In this document: in pieces, positions 18,721 through 29,320 of the stretch
Layout of the letters: each line of letters starts with the position of its first letter
Numbering within the stretch: position 1 is the first letter of the stretch
Notes under the pieces: model-generated
Told to the model about the DNA's origin: nothing
What the model saw: the letters and a program-made list of their open reading frames with translations, nothing else
The model's database searches: none
Program-made: the position numbers and the translations under genes
NCBI GenBank assembly: GCA_027078745.1
Contig: JALWWO010000006.1
Span: 62,001-126,000 of the forward strand
DNA: 64,000 nt
Direction: 5' to 3'
Source of the DNA: Chromatiaceae bacterium
Lineage (GTDB): Bacteria > Pseudomonadota > Gammaproteobacteria > Chromatiales > Chromatiaceae

Positions 18721-19935
18721 ATGAAACGCCCCATTTACATGGACTATGCCGCAACCACGCCAGTGGATCCCCGCGTTGCGGAAAAAATGTGCGCATACCT
18801 GACGCCCCAAGGGATCTTCGGGAATCCCGCCTCTCGCTCCCATCGCTTCGGCTGGGATGCAGAAAAGGCGGTGGAATCAGCGCGCCAAGAAGTTGCTGCG
18901 CTGATCAATGCGAATCCCAAGGAAATCATCTGGACTTCCGGCGCTACGGAATCCGACAACCTGGCCATCAAAGGGGTTGCCCATTTCTATCGCAAGAAGG
19001 GCCGGCATATCGTCACCGCAAGCACCGAACACAAAGCAGTGCTGGACACCTGCCGCCATCTGGAGCGGGAAGGCTTCGAGGTCACTTATCTGGATCCCGA
19101 ACCCAACGGGCTCATCGATCTGACCAAGTTAGAGCACAGCTTGCGGGACGACACCATCTTGGTGTCCATCATGCATGTGAACAACGAGATCGGCGTGATC
19201 CAAGACATCGCTGCCATCGGTGAACTGACCCGAGACCGCAAGATTTTCTTTCATGTGGACGCAGCCCAGAGCGCGGGCAAGGTGCCCATCGATCTGGAAA
19301 CCATGAAAGTGGATCTGCTCTCCCTCTCCGCCCACAAGATCTATGGGCCCAAGGGTATCGGTGCCCTCTATGTGCGCCGCAAACCTCGGGTGCGCTTGGA
19401 AGCCCAGATGCACGGGGGCGGGCACGAGCGGGGGATGCGTTCCGGCACCCTAGCCACCCATCAGATCGTGGGCATGGGAGAAGCCTTCCGGATCGCGCGG
19501 GAAGAGATGGCCCAGGAAAATGAACGCATTCTCCAACTGCGCCGCCGGCTCTGGGATGGGTTGCGGGATCTGGAAGCGGTCTATCTCAACGGGGATGAGG
19601 AACAACGGGTTGCGGGCAATCTCAACCTGAGCTTCGCCTTTGTGGAAGGGGAATCCCTCATCATGGGGCTGAAAGATCTGGCGGTTTCCTCCGGTTCCGC
19701 CTGCACCTCCGCGAGCTTGGAACCCAGCTATGTGCTGCGGGTCTTGGGACGGGAAGATGAACTGGCTCATAGCTCCATCCGCTTTACCTTGGGCCGGTTC
19801 ACCACCCAAGAGGAAGTAGACTATGCCATTGAAAAGGTGCGCGCCCAAGTCAATCGGCTGCGGGAACTCTCTCCCCTCTGGGATATGTACAAAGAGGGCA
19901 TCGATTTGAAGACCGTGCAATGGTCTGCCCATTGA
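18721..19935 (+). CDS. iscS: Cysteine desulfurase IscS
   Basis: PLP enzyme that removes sulfur from cysteine and hands it to IscU for Fe-S assembly. It has the usual 404 residues. The PLP lysine is Lys206 in SAHKIYGP and the mobile-loop persulfide cysteine is Cys328 in SSGSACTS, both numbered as in E. coli. [10 protein letters not shown]-like and SGATESDN motifs complete the fold. The ATG at 18721 is chosen because [17 protein letters not shown] is the standard N-terminus. It lies 25 bases after iscR and 41 bases before iscU. Confidence 0.98.
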   Translation: MKRPIYMDYAATTPVDPRVAEKMCAYLTPQGIFGNPASRSHRFGWDAEKAVESARQEVAALINANPKEIIWTSGATESDNLAIKGVAHFYRKKGRHIVTASTEHKAVLDTCRHLEREGFEVTYLDPEPNGLIDLTKLEHSLRDDTILVSIMHVNNEIGVIQDIAAIGELTRDRKIFFHVDAAQSAGKVPIDLETMKVDLLSLSAHKIYGPKGIGALYVRRKPRVRLEAQMHGGGHERGMRSGTLATHQIVGMGEAFRIAREEMAQENERILQLRRRLWDGLRDLEAVYLNGDEEQRVAGNLNLSFAFVEGESLIMGLKDLAVSSGSACTSASLEPSYVLRVLGREDELAHSSIRFTLGRFTTQEEVDYAIEKVRAQVNRLRELSPLWDMYKEGIDLKTVQWSAH

Positions 19936-19976
19936 TACCTGTGTAAAACGCTGATGCCGAATGCTGAGGAGGTAAA

Positions 19977-20360
19977 ATGGCTTACAGTGAGAAAGTCCTG
20001 GATCATTACGAAAATCCGCGCAACGTGGGAAAGTTCGACACCCAGGATCCCAATGTGGGCACCGGCATGGTGGGGGCACCCGCCTGCGGTGATGTGATGC
20101 GCTTGCAGATCAAAGTTAACGATCAGGGGGTGATCGAGGATGCCCGCTTCAAAACCTATGGCTGCGGCTCTGCCATCGCTGCCAGCAGTCTGCTTACGGA
20201 ATGGGTGAAGGGAAAGACCTTGGAAGAAGCGCAGCAGATCAGGAACCAAGATATCGCGGAGGAACTCGCCCTGCCGCCGGTGAAGGTGCACTGCTCCGTG
20301 CTGGCGGAAGATGCTATCAAGGCGGCGATTCAGGACTATGAGAAAAAGCGGAGCGCATGA
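19977..20360 (+). CDS. iscU: Fe-S cluster scaffold IscU
   Basis: Scaffold on which IscS sulfur and iron are built into clusters before HscA/HscB-driven transfer. It has 127 residues with all ligands present: Cys37 and Asp39 (APACGD), Cys63 (YGCGS), His105 and Cys106. The HscA recognition motif LPPVK is at residues 99-103. A GAGGT ribosome site precedes the ATG. The stop overlaps the iscA start in an ATGA. Confidence 0.98.
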   Translation: MAYSEKVLDHYENPRNVGKFDTQDPNVGTGMVGAPACGDVMRLQIKVNDQGVIEDARFKTYGCGSAIAASSLLTEWVKGKTLEEAQQIRNQDIAEELALPPVKVHCSVLAEDAIKAAIQDYEKKRSA

Positions 20361-20683
20361 TGGGCATTTCCATGACACCAGCGGCGGCGAAGCACGTGCG
20401 CGCCTATCTGAAGAATCGGGGCAAGGGCATCGGGATTCGGTTAGGGGTGCGCACTTCCGGTTGTTCCGGCATGGCCTATGTGTTGGAGTTCGCTGACAGG
20501 ATAGAACCGGAAGATCAGGTCTTCGAATCGGAAGGGATCAAAGTGATCGTCGATCCGAAAAGCCTGCTCTATCTGGATGGCACTGAGCTGGACTATGCCA
20601 AAGAGGGGCTGAACGAAGGATTCAAATTCAATAATCCCAATGTAAAGCATTCTTGCGGCTGCGGAGAAAGCTTCAGCGTCTAG
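20357..20683 (+). CDS. iscA: A-type Fe-S carrier IscA
   Basis: Carrier that accepts iron or clusters and delivers them to apoproteins. The 108-residue protein has the three conserved cysteines: Cys36 in TSGCSGMAY, and Cys100 and Cys102 in the C-terminal SCGCGESF. A second Met at position 2 leaves the exact start open by one codon. It overlaps iscU by four bases, so translation is probably coupled. Confidence 0.97.
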   Translation: MMGISMTPAAAKHVRAYLKNRGKGIGIRLGVRTSGCSGMAYVLEFADRIEPEDQVFESEGIKVIVDPKSLLYLDGTELDYAKEGLNEGFKFNNPNVKHSCGCGESFSV

Positions 20684-20690
20684 GTGCTTC

Positions 20691-21236
20691 GTGTTAGACC
20701 TTTCCCAGAATTATTTCGCCCTCTTCGGCCTGCCCGTAGCTTATGAACTGGATGAAGAACAGCTGGGCGAACGCTATCGGGCTTTGCAACAACAATTGCA
20801 TCCCGACCGCTTCTCGGATGCCAGCGATCAGGAGAAACGCCTGTCCTTGCAGGCATCCATGCGGGTGAACGAGGCCTATCAGGTGTTGCGGGATCCCCTC
20901 ACCAGAGCCCGCTATCTGCTGGACCTTCAGACCGGAGAGCCCATGCCGGAGAACGAAAACACCCAGGACAGCGCTTTCCTGCTGGAACAGATGGCTCTGC
21001 GGGAAGCGTTGGCGGAAGCCAAGGATCAGCCCGATCCTTACAGCGTCGTCGAGAATGTATTGCAACAGCTCGATCACCAAGAACAGGACCTGCTCACCCA
21101 GCTCCCCAGCCGGTTAGAGAGTTCGGATCCCCGGCACCAAGAAGAAGCGCGGGAGCTGATCCGCAAGTTACAGTTCGTGCGGCGATGCCGGACAGAAGCG
21201 GAACAGCTGGAAGCCGAGCTGGATGCCTTCGGATAG
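20691..21236 (+). CDS. hscB: Co-chaperone HscB
   Basis: J-domain co-chaperone that brings IscU to HscA and stimulates its ATPase. It has 181 residues. The J domain fills residues 1-75 with the HPD signature at residues 37-39, and the C-terminal three-helix IscU-binding domain follows. The start is GTG at 20691, seven bases after the iscA stop. Length and position in the operon are normal. Confidence 0.97.
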   Translation: MLDLSQNYFALFGLPVAYELDEEQLGERYRALQQQLHPDRFSDASDQEKRLSLQASMRVNEAYQVLRDPLTRARYLLDLQTGEPMPENENTQDSAFLLEQMALREALAEAKDQPDPYSVVENVLQQLDHQEQDLLTQLPSRLESSDPRHQEEARELIRKLQFVRRCRTEAEQLEAELDAFG

Positions 21237-21251
21237 CCTTTAGGAAAATTC

Positions 21252-23135
21252 ATGGCCTTATTGCAGATTTCGGAGCCTGGACGCGCGCCGGCTCCCCATC
21301 AGCATCGGTTGGCGGCGGGCATTGACCTGGGCACTACCAATTCCCTGGTCGCTACCGTGCGCAGCGGTCAAGCGAAAGTCTTGCCAGACGCTGAGGGCAA
21401 TTATCTATTACCCTCGGTGGTTCGCTATGCCCCCGAAGGCATCATCGTAGGGCAAGCGGCCCGAGAAGCGGCGGTGGAAGACCCGCTGAATACCATCGCT
21501 TCCGTGAAGCGCCTCATGGGGCGCGGGGTGGAAGACCTCAAGCATCTGGGTTCCCAACTGCCCTATGCGTTCGTGGATGCGGATACTCCGGTGCCCCGCA
21601 TTCGCACGCGGTTGGGGGCGGTCAGCGCGGTAGAAGTTTCCGCCGAGATCCTTCGGGTGCTCGCCCGACGGGCGAAAGAGGCGCTGGGCGGTGCCTTAGA
21701 CGGAGTGGTCATCACTGTGCCCGCCTATTTCGATGAAGCCCAGCGCCAGGCCACCAAGGACGCGGCCAGGCTGGCGGGACTGCGGGTGCTTCGGCTCATC
21801 AACGAGCCCACCGCTGCTGCCGTGGCCTATGGATTGGATCGAGCGGCGGAAGGTGTCCATGCCATCTATGATCTGGGCGGCGGCACCTTCGATATCTCCA
21901 TCCTGCGCCTGCGCCGCGGGGTGTTCGAAGTAATGGCCACCGGCGGGGATTCCTCTTTGGGCGGGGATGATCTGGATCGGGCGATCGCCGCCTGGATGCT
22001 GAAGCAAGCGGGTTTGGAGCAAGATTTGGATCCCGCCAGCCTGCGCCGATTGCTGCGGGATGCGCGGCGGCTGAAAGAGGGATTGACCGAGGCGGAAGCC
22101 CTGCCCTGGGAGATCAGATTGCCCGATGGTCGCCAGTTCCAGGGCACTCTGGATCGGGAAATGCTACATCAATTAGTGGATCCCTTGATCTCTAAGACCC
22201 TGTCTGCCTGTCGAAGAACGCTGCGGGATGCAGGGGTCTCCCCCGATCAAATTCAAGCAGTGGTGCTGGTGGGTGGTTCCACGCGGATGCCTTGGATTCG
22301 GACTCGCGTGGGGGAATTCTTCGGTAAGGAACCCTTGGTAGACCTCGATCCTGATCAGGTGGTGGCTATCGGCGCCGCGCGGCAAGCGGATGTCCTGGTA
22401 GGCAATCGGTCTGAAGAAGATCTGCTGCTCTTGGATGTGATCCCCCTTTCCTTGGGACTGGAAACCATGGGGGGCTTGGTGGAGCGGATCATTCCCCGCA
22501 ACACCACGATTCCCGTGGCCCGTGCTCAGGAGTTCACTACCTTCAAGGACGGCCAGACTGCCATGCGCATCCACGTAGTTCAGGGAGAACGGGATCTGGT
22601 GAAGGACTGCCGTTCCCTCGCTCATTTCACCCTGCGGGGCATTCCGCCCATGGTGGCGGGAGCGGCTCGGATCCTGGTGACGTTTGCAGTGGATGCGGAC
22701 GGGCTACTCCAAGTGACTGCTGTAGAAAAACACAGCGGTGTGAAGGCCCAAGTGGAGGTGAAGCCCTCCTATGGATTGACCGATCGGGAGATCGAATCCA
22801 TGCTGCGGGATTCCCTGGACCATGCCCAGGAAGATTTGCATCTGCGCCGACTGCGGGAACAGCAAGTAGAAGCCCAGCGCACGTTGGAAGCCCTCCGCAG
22901 TGCCCTGGCCAAAGATGGGGATCAGCTGCTCGACGATCAGGAACGGAATCGCATTCGGGCCGCCATGGCACAGTTAGAACAGCAGCTTCAATCGGCCTCG
23001 GATGCTCAGACACTTCAAGCCGCTACGGAAGCCTTGGAGAAAACCTGTGCATTCTATGTGGAGCGACGCATGAATCAGAGTATCCAGCAGGCGATGGCAG
23101 GCCGCAAGCTCGAGGAATTGGGGAGGGACCTATGA
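21252..23135 (+). CDS. hscA: Fe-S assembly chaperone HscA
   Basis: Hsp70-class ATPase that promotes cluster release from IscU. The 627-residue protein has [14 protein letters not shown] at residues 22-36, the phosphate loop motif [11 protein letters not shown], and [11 protein letters not shown] in the nucleotide domain. The substrate domain then includes [11 protein letters not shown]. The helical lid is shorter than in DnaK, as is usual for HscA. The last four bases are shared with the fdx start. Confidence 0.97.
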   Translation: MALLQISEPGRAPAPHQHRLAAGIDLGTTNSLVATVRSGQAKVLPDAEGNYLLPSVVRYAPEGIIVGQAAREAAVEDPLNTIASVKRLMGRGVEDLKHLGSQLPYAFVDADTPVPRIRTRLGAVSAVEVSAEILRVLARRAKEALGGALDGVVITVPAYFDEAQRQATKDAARLAGLRVLRLINEPTAAAVAYGLDRAAEGVHAIYDLGGGTFDISILRLRRGVFEVMATGGDSSLGGDDLDRAIAAWMLKQAGLEQDLDPASLRRLLRDARRLKEGLTEAEALPWEIRLPDGRQFQGTLDREMLHQLVDPLISKTLSACRRTLRDAGVSPDQIQAVVLVGGSTRMPWIRTRVGEFFGKEPLVDLDPDQVVAIGAARQADVLVGNRSEEDLLLLDVIPLSLGLETMGGLVERIIPRNTTIPVARAQEFTTFKDGQTAMRIHVVQGERDLVKDCRSLAHFTLRGIPPMVAGAARILVTFAVDADGLLQVTAVEKHSGVKAQVEVKPSYGLTDREIESMLRDSLDHAQEDLHLRRLREQQVEAQRTLEALRSALAKDGDQLLDDQERNRIRAAMAQLEQQLQSASDAQTLQAATEALEKTCAFYVERRMNQSIQQAMAGRKLEELGRDL

Positions 23136-23470
23136 CCAAAATTATTTTTCTGCCCCATGAGGAAATCTGCCCGGAAGGCGCGGTGATCGAGGTAGAACCG
23201 GGTATCACAATCTGCGATGCTGCGCTGCAGAATGGCATTGAGATCGAACACGCTTGTGAAAAATCCTGCGCTTGCACCACCTGTCATGTGATCGTTCGGG
23301 AAGGGTTTGACTCGCTGCCCCCGGCGGATGAAGCGGAAGAAGATTTGCTGGACAAGGCTTGGGGCCTGGAACCCGAATCCCGTTTGAGCTGCCAGGCAGT
23401 GGTGGGGGAAGAAGATCTGATCATCGAGATTCCCAAGTACAGCATCAACATGGTTTCAGAACGGCATTGA
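23132..23470 (+). CDS. fdx: ISC-type [2Fe-2S] ferredoxin
   Basis: Supplies electrons for Fe-S assembly on IscU. It has 112 residues. The cluster cysteines Cys42, Cys48, Cys51 and Cys87 match the adrenodoxin-like E. coli Fdx positions exactly, and a non-ligand Cys46 is also conserved as in that family. Translation is coupled to hscA through an ATGA overlap. Confidence 0.97.
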   Translation: MTKIIFLPHEEICPEGAVIEVEPGITICDAALQNGIEIEHACEKSCACTTCHVIVREGFDSLPPADEAEEDLLDKAWGLEPESRLSCQAVVGEEDLIIEIPKYSINMVSERH

Positions 23471-23477
23471 GGGCATC

Positions 23478-23678
23478 ATGGGTTTGCGTTGGACGGACAC
23501 TTTGGAAATCGCGATGGCTTTGGAAGAGAGGCATCCCGAAGTCGATCCCCGCTATCTGAACTTCGTGGATCTGCGAAACTGGGTAATCGATCTGCCGGAA
23601 TTTGAGGATGATCCCCAGCATTCGGGAGAAAAGATCTTAGAAGCCATCCAGATGGCCTGGATTGAGGAACGGGAATAG
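23478..23678 (+). CDS. iscX: IscX, Fe-S assembly modulator
   Basis: Small acidic protein of 66 residues that binds IscS and iron and tunes cluster assembly. The pattern MGLRWTDTLEIAMALEERHP followed by DP-RYLNFVDLRNWV is diagnostic. It is the last gene of the operon, seven bases after fdx, and its stop lies three bases from the end of the convergent rhodanese gene. No terminator hairpin is visible between them. Confidence 0.97.
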   Translation: MGLRWTDTLEIAMALEERHPEVDPRYLNFVDLRNWVIDLPEFEDDPQHSGEKILEAIQMAWIEERE

Positions 23679-23681
23679 GCC

Positions 23682-24107
23682 CTAGCACTGTTCCCAGGGG
23701 AGCCCGTGGAACCGCCAGCCGCCCAAAGTGCTGCGGTGGTGGTGCTCGTCCAAATCCCCCTCAAAGCCTTCATCCACATGAAACACATTGCGCACCCCGG
23801 CCGCGATCAGATGCTTGCCTGCTTCTAGAGAACGCTTGCCGCTGCGGCAGATCAAAATGATGGGGGTGCAGGGATTCTCCGCGGTGCACAGAGCTCCCCC
23901 CAGAAGCAACTTGCGGATCTCTGTGACAAAGTGGGGGTTCACTGTCCAATCTGGCTCATCGATCCAGGGCACGTGGACAGCGCCCACAGGATGTCCCACA
24001 AAGAGATATTCCATCGTGGATCGGATATCGATCAACAGAGCGGTGGGGTCTTCTTGCAAGAGCTGCCAGGCTTGCTTTGGGGTTAGGGCCTTGGGTAAAT
24101 CCTCCAC
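23682..24107 (-). CDS. Rhodanese-like sulfurtransferase domain protein
   Basis: A single rhodanese domain of 141 residues. The catalytic cysteine is Cys87 in the active loop CRSGKRS, with LLIDIRSTMEYLFVGHPVGAVHVPW at the start of the domain. The start is ambiguous: I chose GTG at 24107 because TCGGAGG lies 6 bases before it, while ATG at 24149 would add 14 residues. A role in sulfur trafficking is plausible beside the isc operon, though it is on the opposite strand. The C-terminus HHHRSTLGGWRFHGLPWEQC is typical of a proteobacterial subgroup. Confidence 0.92.
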   Translation of the reverse strand: MEDLPKALTPKQAWQLLQEDPTALLIDIRSTMEYLFVGHPVGAVHVPWIDEPDWTVNPHFVTEIRKLLLGGALCTAENPCTPIILICRSGKRSLEAGKHLIAAGVRNVFHVDEGFEGDLDEHHHRSTLGGWRFHGLPWEQC

Positions 24108-24269
24108 GATTGCCTCCGAACACTTTCGTTGTAAGTAGAACCTGTCCATGCTCCTCGACTGAGGTCGAGAGATTGCCGCAAGCTTTGGGAAATATCCTGC
24201 TACACGGGCGCTTACAGGATAGACGGGAGCGCCACAGGTCTTGGCATTCAGTTTCCGCGATCACCCAGG

Positions 24270-25805
24270 ATGATTCAATCGGATGCTTCTAGCAGAGGGA
24301 GAGAGATCCTTTGCATTTTCCTGCGCCCGCCGGTGCGCAGCATGTTGTTTTTAGGCTTCTCCGCCGGCATTCCCCTGCTCCTCATGTTCTCCTCCCTATC
24401 CCTCTGGCTGCGGGAAGCGGGCGTAGAACGCAGCGCTGTCACCTTCTTCAGCTGGGCAGCCTTGGGCTATTCTTTCAAATTCCTCTGGGCACCCTTGATC
24501 GATCGGCTTCCCCTCCCCTTGCTCACTCAGTATCTAGGCCGCCGACGGGCGTGGCTGCTGGCATCGCAGCTCAGCATTCTGGGGGCCATTCTCTGGATGG
24601 CGAGCATCGATCCCAGCCAAGGAACGCCCGCACTCACGCAGATGGCCTTTGCCGCTATCCTGCTCGGCTTCTCTGCAGCGACCCAAGATATCGTCATCGA
24701 TGCCTATCGCATTGAAGCGGCTCCACCCCGTCTACAAGCCCTGATGTCCGCTACCTATATCGCAGGGTATCGCGTCGGCATGGTGGTTTCCGGTGCCGGT
24801 GCCCTCTTTCTCGCCGCTGCCTTCGGGTCCAGTGCGGAAACCTACACCTATTCTGCTTGGCAGCTCACCTATGCCCTCATGGGAAGCACCATGCTGGTGG
24901 GCTTGAGCACCACGTTGCTCATTTCGGAGCCGCAAGCCTATCGTCAGGAAAACCACCCTTACAGCGCCTGGGATTACAGCCGATTGCTGCTGGTCTTTAT
25001 TCTGGCAGCGGGCGTGTTCGGCAGCACCTTTTTCTTCAGCAGCCCCCAGTTCGAAGTTTGGAAAAGGGGCCTAGGGGCACTCAGCCGCTTTCTGTTGGAA
25101 AGCGCCCATTTTTTTCTCGCATTGCTCTGCGCTGCTCTGGCCGGTTGGCTGCTGGTGCGGCTGCACTGGGTGAAGCCCCAGATGGCTCGAGAAACTTGGA
25201 TTGCTCCCATCGTGGATTTCTTCCGCCGCTATGGGCTGGGCACCGCCCTGCTCCTGCTGGCCCTCATCGGTTTGTATCGGATTTCGGACATCGTGCTCGG
25301 CGTGATCTCCAATGTCTTCTACCAGGATCTTGGCTTCAGCAAACCCCAGATCGCGGCGGCGGTGAAGACCTTTGGGGTTTTCGTCAGCATTGCAGGGGGA
25401 ATGCTCGGGGGGTTGCTGGCAAACCGTTTCGGGGTGCTGCCCATCCTGATGTTGGGGGGCTTGCTGTCCGCAGCCACAAATCTGCTCTTCGTGCTTCTGG
25501 CTTCTCTGGGGGATGTGCTGCCCATGCTCTATCTGACGGTTGCTGCAGACAACCTCGCCGCCGGTCTGGCCAGCGCCGCTTTCGTAGCTTTTCTCTCTAG
25601 CCTCACCAATGTTGCCTTCACCGCCGTGCAATACGCGATCTTCAGTTCCCTCATGACCCTGCTGCCCAAGGTCCTCGGGGGCTATTCCGGAACCCTCGTC
25701 AGCGCCATCGGTTACCCGAATTTCTTTATTTTCACCACCCTCCTCGGCATTCCTGTTTTAGCCCTGATCTGGTTAGCAGATCGAAGGCTGGAGATTCGGG
25801 CATGA
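24270..25805 (+). CDS. ampG: AmpG-family muropeptide permease
   Basis: Major facilitator protein that imports GlcNAc-anhydroMurNAc peptides for cell-wall recycling. The 511-residue protein has about 14 membrane segments. It carries the AmpG signatures MLFLGFSAGIPLLLMFSSLSLWLREAGV, FKFLWAPLIDR and ATQDIVIDAYRIE. It converges on mfd, and the 50-base gap between them shows no clear terminator. It is the recycling partner of the peptidoglycan enzymes encoded between 31 and 39 kb. Confidence 0.95.
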   Translation: MIQSDASSRGREILCIFLRPPVRSMLFLGFSAGIPLLLMFSSLSLWLREAGVERSAVTFFSWAALGYSFKFLWAPLIDRLPLPLLTQYLGRRRAWLLASQLSILGAILWMASIDPSQGTPALTQMAFAAILLGFSAATQDIVIDAYRIEAAPPRLQALMSATYIAGYRVGMVVSGAGALFLAAAFGSSAETYTYSAWQLTYALMGSTMLVGLSTTLLISEPQAYRQENHPYSAWDYSRLLLVFILAAGVFGSTFFFSSPQFEVWKRGLGALSRFLLESAHFFLALLCAALAGWLLVRLHWVKPQMARETWIAPIVDFFRRYGLGTALLLLALIGLYRISDIVLGVISNVFYQDLGFSKPQIAAAVKTFGVFVSIAGGMLGGLLANRFGVLPILMLGGLLSAATNLLFVLLASLGDVLPMLYLTVAADNLAAGLASAAFVAFLSSLTNVAFTAVQYAIFSSLMTLLPKVLGGYSGTLVSAIGYPNFFIFTTLLGIPVLALIWLADRRLEIRA

Positions 25806-25855
25806 TGAAGAAGCTGTCGTCTCGGCCACAGCGGAGGGCAGAAATCTAGCCCAAC

Positions 25856-28800
25856 CTATTCCCCGAGCAGTCGTTTCAAAAGTTCCCGAACGCGGGGGAT
25901 TCGGGTGCTGGGTTCTGCCAGGTCGGCGAAGAACCGGAGCTTGGTTTCTCCAGCGAACTGGAAAGTCTTCGGTTCCCGCTGCATGAGGAGGACAAGGCGC
26001 TGGGGATCGATCTTGGGGTTTTCTCCGAAATGGATGCGGCCGCCGGTGGGGCCCGCCTCGATCTTTTCCAGGCCGTAGGGCTGCGCGAACAGCTTGAGTT
26101 CCGTGAGGGCGAACAGGGTTTTCGCGGGTTCCGGCAGCGGCCCGAACCGGTCGATCATCTCCACCCGAAGGGCTTGTAGGGCCTGGACATCGGCAACGCT
26201 GGCGATGCGCTTGTAGAATACCAGCCGTTGATGCACATCCGACAGATAGGTTGCCGGAATCAGGGCGGGAATGCCCAGGTCGATTTCCGTGCTGCGCGGC
26301 GGGTTCTGGGGCATCTGACCGGTTTTGAGCGCTTGCACCGCTCGTTCCAGCAGTTCCCGATAGAGGTGGAACCCGATCTCCTGCATCTGTCCGCTCTGTT
26401 CCTCTCCCAGCAGTTCCCCCGCCCCGCGGATTTCCAAATCATGGGTGGCGAGGGCAAATCCAGCGCCCAGCTCTTCCAGAGACGCGATGGCCTCCAGTCG
26501 CTTCTTAGCATCGGCGGTCATGGCCTTGGGGGACGGCACGATGAGATAAGCATAGGCGCGATGATGGGAACGACCCACCCGCCCCCGGAGCTGATGGAGC
26601 TGGGCCATCCCAAAGCGGTCAGCTCTGTGGATGAGGATGGTGTTGGCGCTAGGCACATCGATGCCGCTCTCGATGATGGTAGTGCAGACCAGCAGGTTGA
26701 ACCGCTGATGGTAGAAATCCCGCATGATCAGCTCCAATTCCCGCTCCCGCATCTGTCCATGGGCGATCCCGATGCGCGCCTCCGGCACCAAGGTGTTCAA
26801 CTCCTGGGCTTGCTTCTCGATGGTCTCCACTTCGTTGTGGAGAAAATAGATCTGCCCCCCTCGGCGCAGCTCCCGCTGGATGGCTTCCCGAATCAATCCC
26901 TCATCCCATTGGGTTACAAAGGTCTTGATGGGATGGCGGGCTACCGGCGGGGTGGCGATGATGGAGAGATCCCGCAGGCCAGACAGGGCCGCGTTCAGGG
27001 TGCGGGGAATGGGGGTAGCGGTGAGGGTGAGCAGGTCCACTTCCGCCCGCAGGGCTTTGAGGGCTTCCTTGTGGCGCACCCCAAAGCGCTGTTCTTCGTC
27101 GATGATGATCAGCCCCAGGCGCTGGAACCGCACGGACTTTTGCAGCAGCTTGTGGGTGCCGATGAGAAGATCGACTTGACCCGCTGCCAGATCTCGCAGC
27201 ACGGATTTTTGCTCCCGCGCGGTGCGGAAGCGGGAGAGCAGTTCTACCCGCACCGGCCAATCCGCGAACCGGTCGGAAAAGTTCTGGAAGTGCTGCTGGG
27301 CTAAGAGAGTCGTAGGGGCGAGCACCGCCACCTGATAGCCGCCGGAGATGGCGAGAAAGGCGGCCCGCATGGCAACCTCAGTTTTGCCGAACCCCACATC
27401 CCCGCAGATCAAGCGATCCATGGGTTGGGGGGCCATCATGTCTCGGATCACCGCCTGAATGGCCTGTTCCTGATCCGGCGTCTCCTCGAAGGGGAAGGCA
27501 GCGGCAAATGCGGCATAATCTGCGTTGGGCGGGGGAAAGGCGATGCCCTGCTTGGCGGCGCGGCGGGCGTGGATTTCCAGGAGTTCAGCCGCCACATCCC
27601 GCACCCGCTGGGCGGCTTTTTCCTTGATCCGGGCCCATTGCTCCCCCCCGAGCTGGTGGAGGGGGGCGTTTTCTGGAGAAGCCCCCGTATAGCGAGAGAT
27701 CAGATGGAGGGAAGAAACCGGTACATAGAGCCGATCCCCCCGCGCATATTCCAAGGTGAGGAACTCCTGCTCCTGGCCGTCCACCCGCAGGGTTTGCAGG
27801 CCGAGATAGCGGCCGATGCCGTGCTCTTCGTGCACCACCGGCGCCCCCTGACGCAGTTCCGTCAGGTCACGGATCAGGGATTCCCCATCCCAAGCCCCCT
27901 TTCGACGGCGCGCCTGGCGCACCCGCTCCCCGTAGAGCTGGGTTTCCGTGAGCAGGACGAGCTTTTCCTTCGTGAGGAAGAGGGATTGATCCAAAGGGGC
28001 GGTGGTCAGGCCCAGGGGTATCTTGGACTGAAGGAAGGCTTGCCAGCCTGCCACGGGCTTAGGACGGATGCCGAATTGGGCTAGGTGTTCGGCGAGCATC
28101 TCCCGCCGTCCCGGGCTTTCCGCCAGAAAGAGAACGCGCCGCACCGGCGTTTCTGCGAGAAAGTTCTTTAAGGCTTGGGCGGGCTCCGCCGCTCGGGCCT
28201 GAATGCGGAGATCAGGCAAGGGGGCGGTGGCGAAGTTCAACGATCGGGAAAAGCCTTTCTTCCGTTGCCTGACCTCTGCTTCTCCATAGTGCACTTCGGC
28301 AAAGCGGCGGAGATAAGGGGGTAGGGCATCTGCCCGCAGATAGAGCTGTTCTGGCGGCAGGGGTGGGCGCTCTCGATCCTTTCGGCGCTGTTCGTAGCGG
28401 GCCTTTACCGTGCCCCAAAAATCCGCCGCGATCTCCCGAAATCCTTCCGGCAGGAAGATTTGGGTGCTCGGAGGCAGATAATCGAACAGGCTGGCGGTTT
28501 CCTCGAAGAACAGGGGAAGATAGGCTTCGATCCCGCCGGGCACTTTGCCTTGGGAGATCTCCCGATAGATCAGGCTCTGCTTGGGATCGCCCTCGAACTG
28601 ATCCCGATAGCGCTGCCGGAAGCCGGCGATCGCCGCCGGATTTAGGGGGAATTCCCGCGCGGGCAGGAGCAGGCAGGCATCCCGCGTTTCCGGTTGGGAA
28701 CGCTGGGTTTCGGGATCAAAAGGTTGGATCTGCTCGATCTTCCCCTGGGACACGCGCAAACGGTAGGGCAGCGGGCTGCCCATGGGAAAGAGATCAATCC

Positions 28801-29302
28801 GGCTTCCATGTACGGCATATTCTCCAGGGGCCAGCACCTGGGAAACCGGTTGATAACCTGCCTCTTCCCATCGGTCTGAACAGACCTCGGCCCCAAGGTG
28901 GAGCCTATGAGCGTGGGCAGCCAGGTAATCCAAAGGTGGCAGGCGCTGCAACAGGGTGGGCAGAGAGAGGAGCAAGATACCCCGCCCTAGTTCGGGCAAT
29001 CGGTGCAAACACCGCAGGCGTTGAGAAACCAGTTCCGGCAGGGGGGAAAATAGATCGTAGGGCAGGATCTCCCAGTCGGGAAATACCTGCACCGGCAAGC
29101 TTTCCTCACCGAGAAAAAAGCGCACGTTTTCCGCCAGCTGTTGCACAGACTGCACATCCGGCGTGAGCACGAGAAGGAGCCGATCCGACTGCCGGGCTGC
29201 ACTGGCGAGCGCTAAGGCAAACCCTGCGCCCGAGAGCTGCCCCCACCGATCGCGCTTCCCCGGCGCATCGGGCAAGGGTGGAGCTAGAGGACTGGATAAC
29301 AT
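25856..29302 (-). CDS. mfd: Transcription-repair coupling factor Mfd
   Basis: DNA translocase that removes stalled RNA polymerase and recruits UvrAB. It is full length at 1148 residues. The N-terminal UvrB-like region comes first, then the RNA polymerase interacting domain (HEEHGIGRYLGLQTL). The RecG-like motor follows with GDVGFGKTEVAMRAAF, the Walker B box IIIDEEQRFGVRHKE, TATPIPRTL and QLRGRVGRS. The C-terminal regulatory domain closes the protein. ATG start at 29302. The next gene on the same strand begins 18 bases upstream. Confidence 0.97.
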   Translation of the reverse strand: MLSSPLAPPLPDAPGKRDRWGQLSGAGFALALASAARQSDRLLLVLTPDVQSVQQLAENVRFFLGEESLPVQVFPDWEILPYDLFSPLPELVSQRLRCLHRLPELGRGILLLSLPTLLQRLPPLDYLAAHAHRLHLGAEVCSDRWEEAGYQPVSQVLAPGEYAVHGSRIDLFPMGSPLPYRLRVSQGKIEQIQPFDPETQRSQPETRDACLLLPAREFPLNPAAIAGFRQRYRDQFEGDPKQSLIYREISQGKVPGGIEAYLPLFFEETASLFDYLPPSTQIFLPEGFREIAADFWGTVKARYEQRRKDRERPPLPPEQLYLRADALPPYLRRFAEVHYGEAEVRQRKKGFSRSLNFATAPLPDLRIQARAAEPAQALKNFLAETPVRRVLFLAESPGRREMLAEHLAQFGIRPKPVAGWQAFLQSKIPLGLTTAPLDQSLFLTKEKLVLLTETQLYGERVRQARRRKGAWDGESLIRDLTELRQGAPVVHEEHGIGRYLGLQTLRVDGQEQEFLTLEYARGDRLYVPVSSLHLISRYTGASPENAPLHQLGGEQWARIKEKAAQRVRDVAAELLEIHARRAAKQGIAFPPPNADYAAFAAAFPFEETPDQEQAIQAVIRDMMAPQPMDRLICGDVGFGKTEVAMRAAFLAISGGYQVAVLAPTTLLAQQHFQNFSDRFADWPVRVELLSRFRTAREQKSVLRDLAAGQVDLLIGTHKLLQKSVRFQRLGLIIIDEEQRFGVRHKEALKALRAEVDLLTLTATPIPRTLNAALSGLRDLSIIATPPVARHPIKTFVTQWDEGLIREAIQRELRRGGQIYFLHNEVETIEKQAQELNTLVPEARIGIAHGQMRERELELIMRDFYHQRFNLLVCTTIIESGIDVPSANTILIHRADRFGMAQLHQLRGRVGRSHHRAYAYLIVPSPKAMTADAKKRLEAIASLEELGAGFALATHDLEIRGAGELLGEEQSGQMQEIGFHLYRELLERAVQALKTGQMPQNPPRSTEIDLGIPALIPATYLSDVHQRLVFYKRIASVADVQALQALRVEMIDRFGPLPEPAKTLFALTELKLFAQPYGLEKIEAGPTGGRIHFGENPKIDPQRLVLLMQREPKTFQFAGETKLRFFADLAEPSTRIPRVRELLKRLLGE

Positions 29303-29320
29303 GGGGTGCGGGATCAGAAC

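Noticed and set aside
26228-27304. 358-codon plus-strand frame
   Set aside because: Antisense to the helicase part of mfd; no domain signal.
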